Shown piece by piece: positions 1-9,172 of a stretch of DNA of 64,000 bases. The translations under genes were made by a program, and so were the position numbers. Below the pieces are notes generated by a model. The model was not told the origin of the DNA and made no database searches. It saw nothing but the letters and a program-made list of their open reading frames with translations. Position 1 is the stretch's first letter. Each line of letters opens with the position of its first letter. The stretch is from positions 186,001 to 250,000 of the forward strand of contig CAWHOY010000008.1 in assembly GCA_963831155.1 (NCBI GenBank). The letters are read 5' to 3'. Source of the DNA: CAVRXQ01 sp963831155. GTDB taxonomy: Bacteria > Actinomycetota > Acidimicrobiia > Acidimicrobiales > Bog-793.

Positions 1-1
1 G

Positions 2-1504
2 TTAACGCTGGCCGCGATCGTCGGGCCCGGGCTCATCGTCATGGTCGGCGACAACGACGCCGGTGGCGTCGCGACGTACGCGCAGGCGGGTCAGAACTAC
101 GGGCTCTCGCTTTTGTGGGTGCTGCCGTTACTGATCCCCGTCCTCATCGTCAACCAAGAGATGGTCGTTCGCCTTGGCGCGGTCACCGGCGTCGGCCACG
201 CGCGCCTGATCAACGAGCGTTTCGGCAAGTTCTGGGGCGCATTCAGCGTCGGCGACCTTTTCATCTTGAATTTCTTGACGATCATGACGGAGTTCATCGG
301 CGTCAGCCTGGCGCTCGGCTACTTCGGTGTCTCGATGTACATCTCGGTTCCGATCGCGGCGCTTGCGTTGATGGCGATGACGGCGACGGGGAGCTTCCGT
401 CGCTGGGAGCGGTTCATGTTGATCTTCGTCGTGGCGAACTTCTTGGTGATCCCGCTCGTGATCTTCTCCCACCCCCACGCCGGGCCGATCGTGCGCGGGA
501 TCTTCATCCCGGGGATCCAAGGAGGGGTGACGTCAACGGCTGTGTTGCTGATCATCGCGATCATCGGCACGACGGTCGCGCCGTGGCAGCTGTTCTTCCA
601 GCAGTCGAACATCGTCGACAAGCGGATCACGCCGCGCTGGATCAACTACGAGCGCGCCGACACGGCGATCGGTTCGGTGATCACCGTCGTCGGAGCGGTG
701 CTCATCGCCGCGACGGCGGGCTTCGCCTTCGCGCACACCCGCTACGCGGGACACTTCACCAACGCCGAGGGCGTTGCGCGCGGTCTTGAACGTCTGCTCG
801 GCAACAGCGCCGGGACGCTTTTCGCGATCGTGCTCCTGAACGCCTCGATCATCGGCGCGGCAGCGGTGACATTGTCAACGTCCTACGCGTTCGGCGACGT
901 GTTCTCGATGAAGCACTCGTTGCACCGGCGTGTCACGGACGCGAAAACCTTCTACGCCACTTTCTTTGGTCTCGTCGCACTCGCCGCGGGTTTCGTCCTC
1001 ATCCCACACGCGCCGTTGGGCCTGATCACGACGTCGGTCCAGGCCCTCGCCGGCGTGTTGCTGCCGAGCGCCACGGTCTTCCTTCTTCTGCTCTGCAACG
1101 ACAAAGAGGTGCTCGGACCCTGGGTGAACAAACTGTGGCTCAACATCGTCGCCGGCTTGATTGTCTCGGTGCTCATCGCGCTGTCGTTGATCCTGATGGC
1201 GACGACGCTGTTCCCGAGCATCAACATCGACCTCGTCATGAGCCTTTTGGGGGTCGTGCTCGCCGGCGGGGGCGTCGTGGCGGCGGTCATCGGCTGGCGA
1301 CTGCACGGCCAGCGCGTCGTCACCGAGGAGGATCGCCTGGCCCGCGCGCATCGCGAAGGCTGGCGGATGCCGCCATTGACACTGCTCGAGCGGCCGGTGT
1401 GGTCGCGGGGGCGCAAGTGGTCGATGCTCGCGCTGCGCCTCTACCTCGTCGTCGCCGTGGTCTTGCTTGCCGTGCGCGCCGTACAGATCGGGATCGGCCA
1501 CTGA
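2..1504 (+). CDS. Nramp-related metal transporter (5' partial)
   Basis: The frame is open from the window edge, so the N-terminus is missing; about 500 residues are visible. It is a polytopic membrane protein of about 11 hydrophobic segments that resembles the Nramp divalent-metal transporter family. The TM1 region reads GPGLIVMVGDNDAGG, aligning with the Nramp DPGN metal-binding turn but diverging from it. The TM6 region reads APWQLFFQQSN, where classical Nramps carry a Met-Pro-His-type motif. Classical Nramps move Mn2+ or Fe2+ with protons; the changed TM1 and TM6 residues suggest a different ion, perhaps Mg2+ as in Nramp-related magnesium transporters, or another substrate. Family assignment is good, substrate unknown. 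The C-terminus carries a charged stretch before a last hydrophobic helix. The next gene starts 45 bases downstream. Confidence 0.85.
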   Translation, partial: LTLAAIVGPGLIVMVGDNDAGGVATYAQAGQNYGLSLLWVLPLLIPVLIVNQEMVVRLGAVTGVGHARLINERFGKFWGAFSVGDLFILNFLTIMTEFIGVSLALGYFGVSMYISVPIAALALMAMTATGSFRRWERFMLIFVVANFLVIPLVIFSHPHAGPIVRGIFIPGIQGGVTSTAVLLIIAIIGTTVAPWQLFFQQSNIVDKRITPRWINYERADTAIGSVITVVGAVLIAATAGFAFAHTRYAGHFTNAEGVARGLERLLGNSAGTLFAIVLLNASIIGAAAVTLSTSYAFGDVFSMKHSLHRRVTDAKTFYATFFGLVALAAGFVLIPHAPLGLITTSVQALAGVLLPSATVFLLLLCNDKEVLGPWVNKLWLNIVAGLIVSVLIALSLILMATTLFPSINIDLVMSLLGVVLAGGGVVAAVIGWRLHGQRVVTEEDRLARAHREGWRMPPLTLLERPVWSRGRKWSMLALRLYLVVAVVLLAVRAVQIGIGH

Positions 1505-1549
1505 TTTCGATTTCTTGCCGCGTCGTGATTTCGCGGTGAGGATCTTGCG

Positions 1550-2833
1550 ATGCACTCTCGCGCGGAGGACCCCGGAGTGACGGCGTCGGGGCAACCTCCT
1601 CTCCGGGTCGCGTTGCTCTGCTATCGGGGCAACCCGAGGTGCGGCGGGCAAGGCGTCTATGCACGCCACCTCTCGCGTGCACTCGTCAAGGCCGGACACG
1701 ACGTCACCGTGTTCTCTGGCCAGCCGTACCCGGAACTCGACGCGGGCGTCGACTTCGAGCCGGTCCCGAGTCTCGATCTGTACCGCGATCTCGACGCCTT
1801 CCGCCGACCGAGACTGCGGGAGATCGAGTCGTTCGCCGACGTCGCGGAGCTTCTCGCGATGTGGAGCGGCGGGTTCGGCGAGCCGCGCGCGTTTTCGTGG
1901 CGGGTCGCAGAGGCGCTTTCGGGCCGTCGCTCCGAATTCGACGTCATCCACGACAATCACGGACTTGGCACGGGCTTGATCCGCCTCATCGAAGAGGGCT
2001 GGCCGGTCATCGCGTCGGTGCATCACCCGGTGACGATCGATAAGGCGCTCGATCTCCGTCACGCGCCAAGCTTCAGACGGCGCGTCGTGCTCCGGCGCTG
2101 GTACGGGTTCGCGAGGATGCAGTCCCGCGTCGCCCGTCGACTCGATCGCCTCGTCACGGTTTCCGAGTCGGCGCGCGCCGACGTCCTCTCCGAGATGGGC
2201 GTCGAACCCGGGCGTGTCACGGTCGTGCCGCTTGGCGTCGATCCTGCGACGTGGCGGCCGATCAAAGAGACCACCCGCGTGCGGGGGCGGATCATGACGA
2301 CGACGAGCGCCGACGTCCCTTTGAAAGGGCTCGTCCACCTCATCGAAGCGCTGGCGAAGATCCGTACGGAGCGAGAGGAAGCGCATCTCGTCGTCATCGG
2401 GGCGTTGCGCGAGGGAAGCGCCGTCGATCGCGCGATCGAGCGGTTCGGATTGCGCTACCAGGTGGCTTTCGTTGGTGGTGAGTCAGACGAGGAGATCGTC
2501 GAGCGGTATGCACAGGCATCGGTCGCCGTCGTGCCTTCGCTCTACGAGGGCTTCTCGCTGCCAGCGATCGAGGCGCTGGCGTGTGGGGTTCCGCTCGTCG
2601 TCACCACCGCGGGCGCCCTTCCCGAGGTGGTCGGTGAGGCGGCACTCGTCGTCGATCCGGGGGACTCGGGCGCACTCGCGGGTGCGATCACCAAGGTTCT
2701 CGACGACGAGGAGCTCGCGGAGCGACTCGGGAGCACGGGCCGCGCCCGCGTGCTCGAGTGTTATTCCTGGGATCGCGTTGCGGCTGCGACTGTTGCGCAG
2801 TACCGCCTCGTGATCGATCAACTCCCGTGTTGA
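1550..2833 (+). CDS. Glycosyltransferase family 4 (GT-B fold)
   Basis: A 427-residue GT-B glycosyltransferase that would transfer a sugar from a nucleotide-sugar donor to an unknown acceptor. The N-terminal Rossmann half contains CGGQGVYARHLSRAL near residue 30, the usual Gly-rich acceptor-side loop. The C-terminal half has the retaining-GT4 signature EGFSLPAIEALACG near residue 330, with the E-x7-E donor-binding pair. The ATG is preceded by GTGAGGA about eight bases upstream. The stop overlaps the GTG start of the downstream methyltransferase by seven bases, so the two are translationally coupled. Together with the third gene they form a small cassette for building or decorating a glycoconjugate. 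Family certain, acceptor unknown. Confidence 0.9.
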   Translation: MHSRAEDPGVTASGQPPLRVALLCYRGNPRCGGQGVYARHLSRALVKAGHDVTVFSGQPYPELDAGVDFEPVPSLDLYRDLDAFRRPRLREIESFADVAELLAMWSGGFGEPRAFSWRVAEALSGRRSEFDVIHDNHGLGTGLIRLIEEGWPVIASVHHPVTIDKALDLRHAPSFRRRVVLRRWYGFARMQSRVARRLDRLVTVSESARADVLSEMGVEPGRVTVVPLGVDPATWRPIKETTRVRGRIMTTTSADVPLKGLVHLIEALAKIRTEREEAHLVVIGALREGSAVDRAIERFGLRYQVAFVGGESDEEIVERYAQASVAVVPSLYEGFSLPAIEALACGVPLVVTTAGALPEVVGEAALVVDPGDSGALAGAITKVLDDEELAERLGSTGRARVLECYSWDRVAAATVAQYRLVIDQLPC

Positions 2834-3540
2834 CGATCGATCTGGACCGAGCTGCCGTGACGAGCGGCCTGCGCGTTCTCGACCTTGGCTGCGGGTCGGG
2901 GCGTCACAGCTTCGCCGCCCTTGTTCGTGGCGCGGACGTCGTCTCGCTTGACAAGAGCCGCTCCGAGGTCGCGACCGTGGTCGAAATGACGGTCGCGATG
3001 GCGCAATCCGGTGAGATCGGCGACTCGGCTCAACGCGGCGCCGTCGTTGCAGACATGGGAGACTTGCCGTTTGCTTCATCTTCGTTCGATCGCGTTTTCG
3101 CGTCCGAAGTCTTCGAGCATCTGGCCGAAGATGTTCGAGCGATGCGGGAAGTCGCGCGGATTGTCCGTCCCGGCGGTCTCGTCGCGGTCACGGTTCCCCG
3201 CGCCGGACCCGAACGGGCGAATTGGGCGCTGTCCGACGCCTACCACGAGGTCGATGGCGGACACGTCCGCATCTATCGTCGTCGAGACCTTGTCTCACTC
3301 TTGCATGCAACCGGTTTACGCGTCATCGGGAGTCACCACGCCCACGCGCTGCACTCGCCGTACTGGTTCTTGCGGTGCCTCGTCGGCGTCGGGCGGGACG
3401 ATCATCTGCTCGTCCGTTCGTACCATCGGCTGTTGGTCTGGGATATCACCCGTCGACCAGTCGTCACCCGCGTGCTCGAGCGCCTGCTGAACCCTTTGAT
3501 CGGAAAGAGCCTCGTCGTCTACGCGGAGCGGCCGCGATGA
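2827..3540 (+). CDS. Class I SAM-dependent methyltransferase
   Basis: A 237-residue Methyltransf_11-type enzyme. Motif I VLDLGCGSGRHS lies near residue 16, an acidic strand-2 end VVSLDKS follows, and a motif IV-like DLPFASSSFDRVFASEVFEHL is near residue 80. The GTG start at 2827 was chosen because it lies within the end of the glycosyltransferase gene and leaves motif I close to the N-terminus. A start further upstream would overlap that gene by about 70 bases. The stop overlaps the following ATG (ATGA). The substrate is unknown; a lipid or sugar intermediate of the cassette is likely. Confidence 0.85.
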   Translation: MLTIDLDRAAVTSGLRVLDLGCGSGRHSFAALVRGADVVSLDKSRSEVATVVEMTVAMAQSGEIGDSAQRGAVVADMGDLPFASSSFDRVFASEVFEHLAEDVRAMREVARIVRPGGLVAVTVPRAGPERANWALSDAYHEVDGGHVRIYRRRDLVSLLHATGLRVIGSHHAHALHSPYWFLRCLVGVGRDDHLLVRSYHRLLVWDITRRPVVTRVLERLLNPLIGKSLVVYAERPR

Positions 3541-4547
3541 GCGAAGCCGCGCTCGATCGTTTCGATGACGAAGGCCTCGAGCAGACGGCGTCGACGATCC
3601 TCGCCATCCAACGCGACGACGGCGCGATCCCGTGGTTTGTCGGAGGACGACTCGATCCATGGAATCTCGTCGAGGCTGCGATGGCACTCGCCGCGGCCGG
3701 GGAGGTCGGAGGAGCGAGGCGCGCCTTTCGGTGGTTGGCCGGCCACCAACGCGTGGACGGGTCGTGGTTCGCCGCGTACTCCGAGAACGCGTCGGTGCTC
3801 GAAGACCACTGCGACACGAACGCGACCGCCTACATCGCAACTGGTCTTCACCTCTATCTCGCTGCGACTGGCGACCAGGTATTCGTCCGAGAGTGTTTCG
3901 CCACCGTCGAGCGTGCACTCGATTTCGTCGTGAGCAATATCAATGCAAGCGGGAAGTTGCCGTGGTCAATCGGACCAGGAGAGGCGATCTCACCAGACAG
4001 CCTGCTCGCGGCGAGCGCTTCAGTCGTGTGCAGCCTCCGTTCGGGTGCGGAGCTTTCATCTGAGGTGGGCAAGCCGCGTCCGGCGTGGCTGGATGCCGCG
4101 AATCGAATGGCGAACGCGATCGTCGCGGACGAATCCGCCTTCTTGGACAAATCCGTCTTCGCGATGGACTGGTACTACCCGGTCCTTGCGGGGGTGCTCG
4201 ATCGAAACAGTGCACGCACGCGGCTCGCCGATGGTCTGTCGCGTTTCGTCGTTGCGGACCATGGTGTGCGTTGCCGCTCGGATGGCGAATGGGTGACCGC
4301 CGCCGAGTCGGCGGAGTGCGCGATCGCTTGCGCCCGCGCGGGATTCGACCACCTCGCGCACCGCCTCTTTGATGCCGCTCAAGCACTAAGAGATGCCGAC
4401 GGAGCCGTTCGCACGGGCGTTGTTCATCCCGACCGCTCGGAATACCCGAAAGGCGAGCGCACGTCGTACTCGGCAGCGGCGATCATCCTCGCCGCCGACG
4501 TTCTGGAGGGCGGCGCGAGCGCCCGGGTCTTCCTGCCGCTCAGCTGA
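3537..4547 (+). CDS. Prenyltransferase/terpene-cyclase-like alpha-alpha barrel protein
   Basis: A 336-residue, soluble, helix-rich protein with repeated pairs of helices and QxDG-like turns (IQRDDGAIPWF, HQRVDGSWFAA, ALRDADGAVRTG). This is the pattern of the squalene-cyclase/prenyltransferase alpha-alpha toroid and of six-hairpin glycosidases. The cyclase DxDD catalytic motif is not present, so catalysis is uncertain. The ATG overlaps the methyltransferase stop by four bases, which fixes the start; a much earlier ATG would run inside the methyltransferase. The 3' end overlaps the convergent gene by eight bases. From memory, GT4, methyltransferase and prenyltransferase-like genes recur together in actinobacteria; I could not check this. 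Confidence 0.7.
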   Translation: MSEAALDRFDDEGLEQTASTILAIQRDDGAIPWFVGGRLDPWNLVEAAMALAAAGEVGGARRAFRWLAGHQRVDGSWFAAYSENASVLEDHCDTNATAYIATGLHLYLAATGDQVFVRECFATVERALDFVVSNINASGKLPWSIGPGEAISPDSLLAASASVVCSLRSGAELSSEVGKPRPAWLDAANRMANAIVADESAFLDKSVFAMDWYYPVLAGVLDRNSARTRLADGLSRFVVADHGVRCRSDGEWVTAAESAECAIACARAGFDHLAHRLFDAAQALRDADGAVRTGVVHPDRSEYPKGERTSYSAAAIILAADVLEGGASARVFLPLS

Positions 4548-5190
4548 CCGGATTCGCAACAAGGACACGGAGGCTTCCTTTTCCCGCGCCCGGATCCTCG
4601 GCGAAGCGTCCGCTCGCGACGGCGTCGCAGAAGCACTCGAATGGCGGTCGCCCGCCGTCTTTCGGGTCCGGGAAGACGTCGTGAAAGACGAGGAATCCTC
4701 CCGGCGACACATGCGGCGCCCAGCTCCGGTAGTCGCTCCAGCAGACGGCCTCGCCGTGACCGCCGTCGATGAAGACGAGTCCAGCTTTCGCGTGCCACCG
4801 TCTCGCAACAGCCGCCGACTCGCCGACGACACATGTGACGATGCCGTCGGTCGCTCCCTTCAGTGCGGCCCGAAAGCGCGGCAGGGAGTCCATCATCCCG
4901 GTCCCGGGATCATCGAGCGAGGGGTCGTGGTCGGGCCAGCCTGACTGCATCTCCTCCGAGCCCCGGTGGTGGTCGATACTGAAGATGACGCCCGACGCCT
5001 CTTCGGCGACTGCCGCGGCGAGAAACAAGGTCGACCGCCCGAGGTAAGAGCCGATCTCGACGATCGGACCGATCCTCGCCGCCCGGCGCGCCAGAGCGAA
5101 GAGTGCCATCGCCTCGCCGACGGGGAAGAATCCCGGTGTTGCCTCGGCGCGATGAAGGAGCGCCGCGACCCGAGGTGATCGTTCGGTCAT
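4540..5190 (-). CDS. Class I SAM-dependent methyltransferase (Methyltransf_24 type)
   Basis: A 216-residue predicted methyltransferase of the type often found in sugar or natural-product clusters. It contains IVEIGSYLGRSTLFLAAA (SAM-binding glycine loop, near residue 42), IFSIDHHRGSEE (acidic residue for the ribose) and LVFIDGGHGEAVCWSDY near residue 135, the FIDGxH motif typical of Methyltransf_24. It is convergent with the cassette ahead of it, overlapping by eight bases, so no separate terminator exists between them. The ATG is about 105 bases from the divergent start of the next gene. Substrate unknown. Confidence 0.82.
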   Translation of the reverse strand: MTERSPRVAALLHRAEATPGFFPVGEAMALFALARRAARIGPIVEIGSYLGRSTLFLAAAVAEEASGVIFSIDHHRGSEEMQSGWPDHDPSLDDPGTGMMDSLPRFRAALKGATDGIVTCVVGESAAVARRWHAKAGLVFIDGGHGEAVCWSDYRSWAPHVSPGGFLVFHDVFPDPKDGGRPPFECFCDAVASGRFAEDPGAGKGSLRVLVANPVS

Positions 5191-5297
5191 CGATCCATAT
5201 ATGAGTGTTCAATCCACGCCAGCGTCCACCGCGGCTTCCAGCCTCGCCCGAGGGCTGCGTTCGGTACTCTCGGCTTGAGCTGACCTGGGAGAAACGC

Positions 5298-8200
5298 TTG
5301 CGCTGTCCGTCATGCGGCTCGATCAACGCAGAGAACGCTCGATTTTGCGGGGACTGCGGGACGCCACTCGCCGCCACCTGCCCGCAATGTGGCGCGCCGA
5401 GTTCTGGGCGCCGATTCTGTGACCAGTGCGGTGCTCCGCTGACGGACGCGTCGGTGAGCAGCGAAGTTTCACCGATCAGGCAGAAGCCGGCTGTCGAAGG
5501 GCCGGCCAGCTCGGAGCGTCGATTCGTTTCGGCGTTGTTCGCCGACCTCGTCGGGTTCACGAGTCTGTCCGAGACCCGCGACGCGGAAGACGTTCGTGAT
5601 CTCCTCGTCCGCTTCGCCGAAGTCGCCCGCACGGTCGTCGAGCGCTACGGCGGGATCGTCGACAATTTCATTGGCGACGCCGTGTTCGCCGTGTGGGGGA
5701 CGCCGGTCGCCCACGAGGACGACGCCGAGCGCGCCGTCCGTTGCGCACTCGAGCTCATCGAAGCGATCGAGCTGCTGGGTAGCGACGCCGGACTGCCGGG
5801 CCTCGCGGCGCGCGCCGGCGTGCTCACAGGAGAGGTCGCCGTGAACGAAGGAGGGCCGACGCCGCGACTCGTCGCCGGCGATCTCGTGAATACGGCGTCG
5901 CGCTTTCAGACGGCGGCCGAACCGCGCACCGTGTATGTCGGCGAATCGACGTACCTCGCGACGAGCCAGGTCATCGCGTACCGCCCAGTCGGGGAACTTA
6001 CCTTGAAGGGAAAGGAAGAGCCGGTTCGCGCGTGGCAGGCGACCCGCGTCATCGGCGACCGCCAATCTGTCGATCAAGGTGTCGAAGCGCCCTTTGTGGG
6101 CCGTGCGGCGGAGCTTCGAACGCTGAAAGACGCGCTCGAGTCGGTGCGGGAAGAGTGCCGCATCCGCTTGGTCTCGGTGACCGGCATTCCCGGCATCGGA
6201 AAGAGCCGTCTTTCGACCGAGTTCTTCAAATACGTCGAAGGCATCGCCCGGAATCACTACTGGCACGAGGGTCGCAGCCCCGCCTACGGAGAGGGGATCA
6301 GCTTCTGGGCGCTTGCAGAGATGGTGCGCATGCGCGCCCGGATCAGCGACGAAGAGGGCGCGTCCTCGTCTCGTACGAAGCTGGGTTCGGTCCTCACCGA
6401 GTTCGTCGACGATGAATCCGAACGCGACTGGATCGGCGAGCGCCTTTCGCATCTGCTCGGGCTGTCCGAAGCGCCGGGCGGTTCGCGCGAAGAGACTTTC
6501 TCGGCGTGGCGGAGGTTCTTCGAGCTCATCGCCCAGCGCGACCCAGTCGTCATGGTCTTCGAGGATCTTCAGTGGGCTGATTCCGGCCTCGTCGACTTCA
6601 TCGAGTCCCTGCTCGAGTGGTCACGCAACTATCCGATCCTCATTGTCACGCTGGCGCGACCGGAACTGTTCGAACGGCGGCCCAATTGGGGAGCCGGGCA
6701 GCGAAACTTCACGTCGATCCACCTGGAGCCGCTCATAAACGAGGCGATGCGTGAGCTGCTCTTCGGACTCGTCGTCGACCTCCCCGAAACGGTCGCGAAC
6801 CGGATCCTCGAACGCAGCGAAGGGGTGCCTCTCTACGCGGTCGAGATTGTCCGGATGCTCTCGGCGAAGGGACTGCTAGTCGAAGACGACGGCGCGTATC
6901 GGGCTTCCGGCGACCTCGGCGACATCGAGCTTCCCGACAGCTTGCACGCGCTCGTCGCCTCCCGGCTGGATGTGCTTCCGCCCGATGGGCGCGGCTTGCT
7001 CCAGGACGCGTCGGTGCTCGGCAAGAGCTTCTCGATCGCGGCGCTCGCGGCGGTCGTGGGTCGAGGCGCCGACGAACTCGAGAGCAGGATGCGTGACCTC
7101 GTCCGACGGGAATTCCTCACCGTCGACCTTGACCCGCGTTCTCCCGAGCGGGGCGAGTACGGCTTCTTGCAGAGTGTGATCCGCGAAGTTGCGTACTCGA
7201 CGCTGTCGCGTAGGGATCGGCGCGAAAAGCACCTCGCTGCCGCCAAGTACTTTGCTTCATTCGGCGACGATGAGCTGGCAGGCGTCGTCGCCTCGCACTA
7301 CCTGGAGGCCTATCGCGCATCCCCCGACGGATCGGAGCGTGACGACCTCGCGAGCGAAGCGAGCGGGTTTCTGGCCGACGCCGGGCGGCGCGCACTTTCC
7401 CTCGGAGCACCTGAGCTTGCTCGCTCATACTTCGAGCAGTCGCTCGAAATCACGCCGATGGGCCACGCTCACGCAGAGCTCACGGTGCTCGCGGCGCGAG
7501 CAGCTCAAAGCGCGTTCGAGATTCACCGTTCGGTCGAACTCGCTGATCAGGCGATCGTTGAGTTTGAAGCTCTCGGCGATCGTGAATCCGTCGCCGAAGT
7601 CGTCGCGCGTTTCGGATTCGACTTCGCGCAAGATCGTGGTTCGTTTGCTGACTCGATCGCGCAGGCAGAGAAGGCGTACGGCGCACTCGGCGAGGACAGC
7701 TCAGCGGCGATGCGGGGACGACTTGCCGCCACGATCGCTGGTCTGCAGACAACTATCGGCGAGATCGACCAGCCGCTCGAATGGTCCGAACGGGCGCTCT
7801 CGCTCATCCAACAAACCGACGACGACGAGGGTCTTATCAGCGCCCTCGAAGCCCGATCATTTGTGCTTTTTCGCACGGGACGGCGTCGAGAGAGCGTGAT
7901 TTTGATGCGCGGGGCGATTGATGTCGCCGAGGCATCGGCGATGAACGAAAAGGTCGTAGAAGCCCTGGCGATGATTTCGATCTACTCGCTCGATGACGAT
8001 CCGCGCGACGCGCTCGCCGCGCAGCGGAGGGCGGTCGAGATCGCACGAAGGTCGGGCCTCCGTCCGCACGAGATGTCCAACCTCGCCAATCTCACCGAAG
8101 GTGCGGCGTTACTCGGCGAGTGGGAGGTTGCCCGATCGGGTCTCGCCGGTCTCGACGCAATCGAGATTCCCGAGTCAAGCTGGCATTTTCTCTACCGAGA

Positions 8201-8696
8201 GTTGACGCGTTCGTTGCTGATCGCGCTCACCGAGGACCTGAACGAGGGTCTCAGGCTCTCCGATCTCGTCGCCGAGCCAATCGCGACGTCCGAAAACCTT
8301 CCATTGCGCGCGACCCATCTCTGGGAGCGGGCGCTCATGCATCTCCTGTCCGGAGAGACAGCGACGGCTCTCGCGGAGGCGGTGGCTTCGGTCCAAACCG
8401 ACGCGACGGGGATCAATGCCGGCGAGGCCCTGCGGATTCAGGCCCGGGCGGCATCGTGGCTTCACGACATCGAAGGCGCCCGATCTGCCCTCGCGGCGAT
8501 GGAGGTCATGCGAGGACGCGTCATGGCTGCGACGCGCGCGACGACTGCCGCAGGCATCGCCGCGCTCGAACGGCCGTATGCCGGAGGCTCTCACCCATTA
8601 CGAAGCGGCAGTTCGCGCCTGGAAAGAGGTGGATTCACCCCTCCAAATCGCGCTCTGTTGGATCGACATGTCGAAGCTGCTCGATTCACAAGCTGA
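5298..8696 (+). CDS. Zinc-ribbon / class III cyclase / AAA ATPase / TPR regulator (frameshifted 3' end)
   Basis: A large multidomain signalling protein, 1132 residues as encoded. Residues 1-50 hold two zinc ribbons (CPSCG..CGDCG, CPQCG..CDQCG). A class III adenylate/guanylate cyclase domain follows at about 73-250, with FADLVGFTSL and GDAVFAVWGTP supplying the two metal-binding aspartates. An AAA/NACHT-like ATPase starts near 290, with Walker A GIPGIGKS and Walker B VVMVFEDLQWAD, and the C-terminal half is TPR-like helices. I chose TTG at 5298 because GGGAGA lies just upstream and the protein then begins exactly with the zinc ribbon. From about 8571 the frame is lost: the TPR sequence continues one frame over (see next entry). 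The real target is unknown. Confidence 0.85.
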   Translation: MRCPSCGSINAENARFCGDCGTPLAATCPQCGAPSSGRRFCDQCGAPLTDASVSSEVSPIRQKPAVEGPASSERRFVSALFADLVGFTSLSETRDAEDVRDLLVRFAEVARTVVERYGGIVDNFIGDAVFAVWGTPVAHEDDAERAVRCALELIEAIELLGSDAGLPGLAARAGVLTGEVAVNEGGPTPRLVAGDLVNTASRFQTAAEPRTVYVGESTYLATSQVIAYRPVGELTLKGKEEPVRAWQATRVIGDRQSVDQGVEAPFVGRAAELRTLKDALESVREECRIRLVSVTGIPGIGKSRLSTEFFKYVEGIARNHYWHEGRSPAYGEGISFWALAEMVRMRARISDEEGASSSRTKLGSVLTEFVDDESERDWIGERLSHLLGLSEAPGGSREETFSAWRRFFELIAQRDPVVMVFEDLQWADSGLVDFIESLLEWSRNYPILIVTLARPELFERRPNWGAGQRNFTSIHLEPLINEAMRELLFGLVVDLPETVANRILERSEGVPLYAVEIVRMLSAKGLLVEDDGAYRASGDLGDIELPDSLHALVASRLDVLPPDGRGLLQDASVLGKSFSIAALAAVVGRGADELESRMRDLVRREFLTVDLDPRSPERGEYGFLQSVIREVAYSTLSRRDRREKHLAAAKYFASFGDDELAGVVASHYLEAYRASPDGSERDDLASEASGFLADAGRRALSLGAPELARSYFEQSLEITPMGHAHAELTVLAARAAQSAFEIHRSVELADQAIVEFEALGDRESVAEVVARFGFDFAQDRGSFADSIAQAEKAYGALGEDSSAAMRGRLAATIAGLQTTIGEIDQPLEWSERALSLIQQTDDDEGLISALEARSFVLFRTGRRRESVILMRGAIDVAEASAMNEKVVEALAMISIYSLDDDPRDALAAQRRAVEIARRSGLRPHEMSNLANLTEGAALLGEWEVARSGLAGLDAIEIPESSWHFLYRELTRSLLIALTEDLNEGLRLSDLVAEPIATSENLPLRATHLWERALMHLLSGETATALAEAVASVQTDATGINAGEALRIQARAASWLHDIEGARSALAAMEVMRGRVMAATRATTAAGIAALERPYAGGSHPLRSGSSRLERGGFTPPNRALLDRHVEAARFTS

Positions 8697-8796
8697 AGCG
8701 AACGACGCGGCGAACCTCGCACGCGATCTTCTCAATCGCGTCGGCGCGACACCGATGTTGGCGCTCGTCGCAAGAGCCACGGAAGACGCGACTTGA
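8572..8796 (+). pseudogene. Out-of-frame C-terminal TPR tail of the preceding gene
   Basis: The preceding protein reads AAGIAALERPYAGG and then turns into non-TPR sequence. Removing the C at 8571 gives ALEGRMPEALTHYEAAVRAW, a perfect TPR continuation that runs to the TGA at 8794-8796 and would make a protein of 1165 residues. So this stretch is the true C-terminus, displaced by a single-base insertion. Either the genome carries a real frameshift that trims the last two TPR helices, or the base is a sequencing error. I favour an error or very recent mutation, because the tail still has good codon use. Confidence 0.75.
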
Positions 8797-8857
8797 GCGA
8801 GCGCGAACTCGTGGACAGACCGCGCCTCGAAGTGGACGGAAAGTTACGGTGAGGCCA

Positions 8858-9172
8858 ATGGACGAAGTTCTCGAGGACGTTGAACGCTGGCGGGAGTCGG
8901 GGAAGTCGGTCGCGCTGGCGCGCGTCGTTGGAGTGGAGGGATCGGCCCCGCGTGGTCCGGGAGCGGCGATGGCAGTCTCCGCAGATGGTGAAGTCGCGGG
9001 GTCGATTTCCGGCGGGTGCGTCGAAGGGGCGGTCGTGACCGCGGCGCTCGAGGTACTCGAGTCCAGAAGCGCACGTCTGTGCACGTTCGGCTACTCGGAC
9101 GAGGCGGCGTTTGCCGTCGGCCTCACCTGCGGCGGCACCGTGCACGTCTTCGTCGAGCCGCTCGAATGGTAG
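8858..9172 (+). CDS. XdhC/CoxI N-terminal domain protein
   Basis: A 104-residue protein that is only the XdhC_CoxI domain: VALARVVGVEGSAPRGPGAAMAV, GSISGGCVEGAVV, then FGYSDEAAFAVGLTCGG. In XdhC proteins this domain, with a Rossmann C-terminal domain, takes part in maturing the molybdenum cofactor (sulfuration and insertion) for xanthine-dehydrogenase-type enzymes. Here the two domains are separate genes. The ATG at 8858 is preceded by GGTGAGG; an in-frame GTG at 8849 is the alternative. Its end overlaps the start of the partner gene by seven bases, so the two halves are probably made in equal amounts and pair up. Confidence 0.88.
   Translation: MDEVLEDVERWRESGKSVALARVVGVEGSAPRGPGAAMAVSADGEVAGSISGGCVEGAVVTAALEVLESRSARLCTFGYSDEAAFAVGLTCGGTVHVFVEPLEW

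Noticed and set aside
875..2386. 503-residue open frame on the minus strand
   Set aside because: It runs antisense to the transporter and glycosyltransferase, is extremely rich in Arg/Asp/His and has no family motif: a typical shadow in high-GC DNA.
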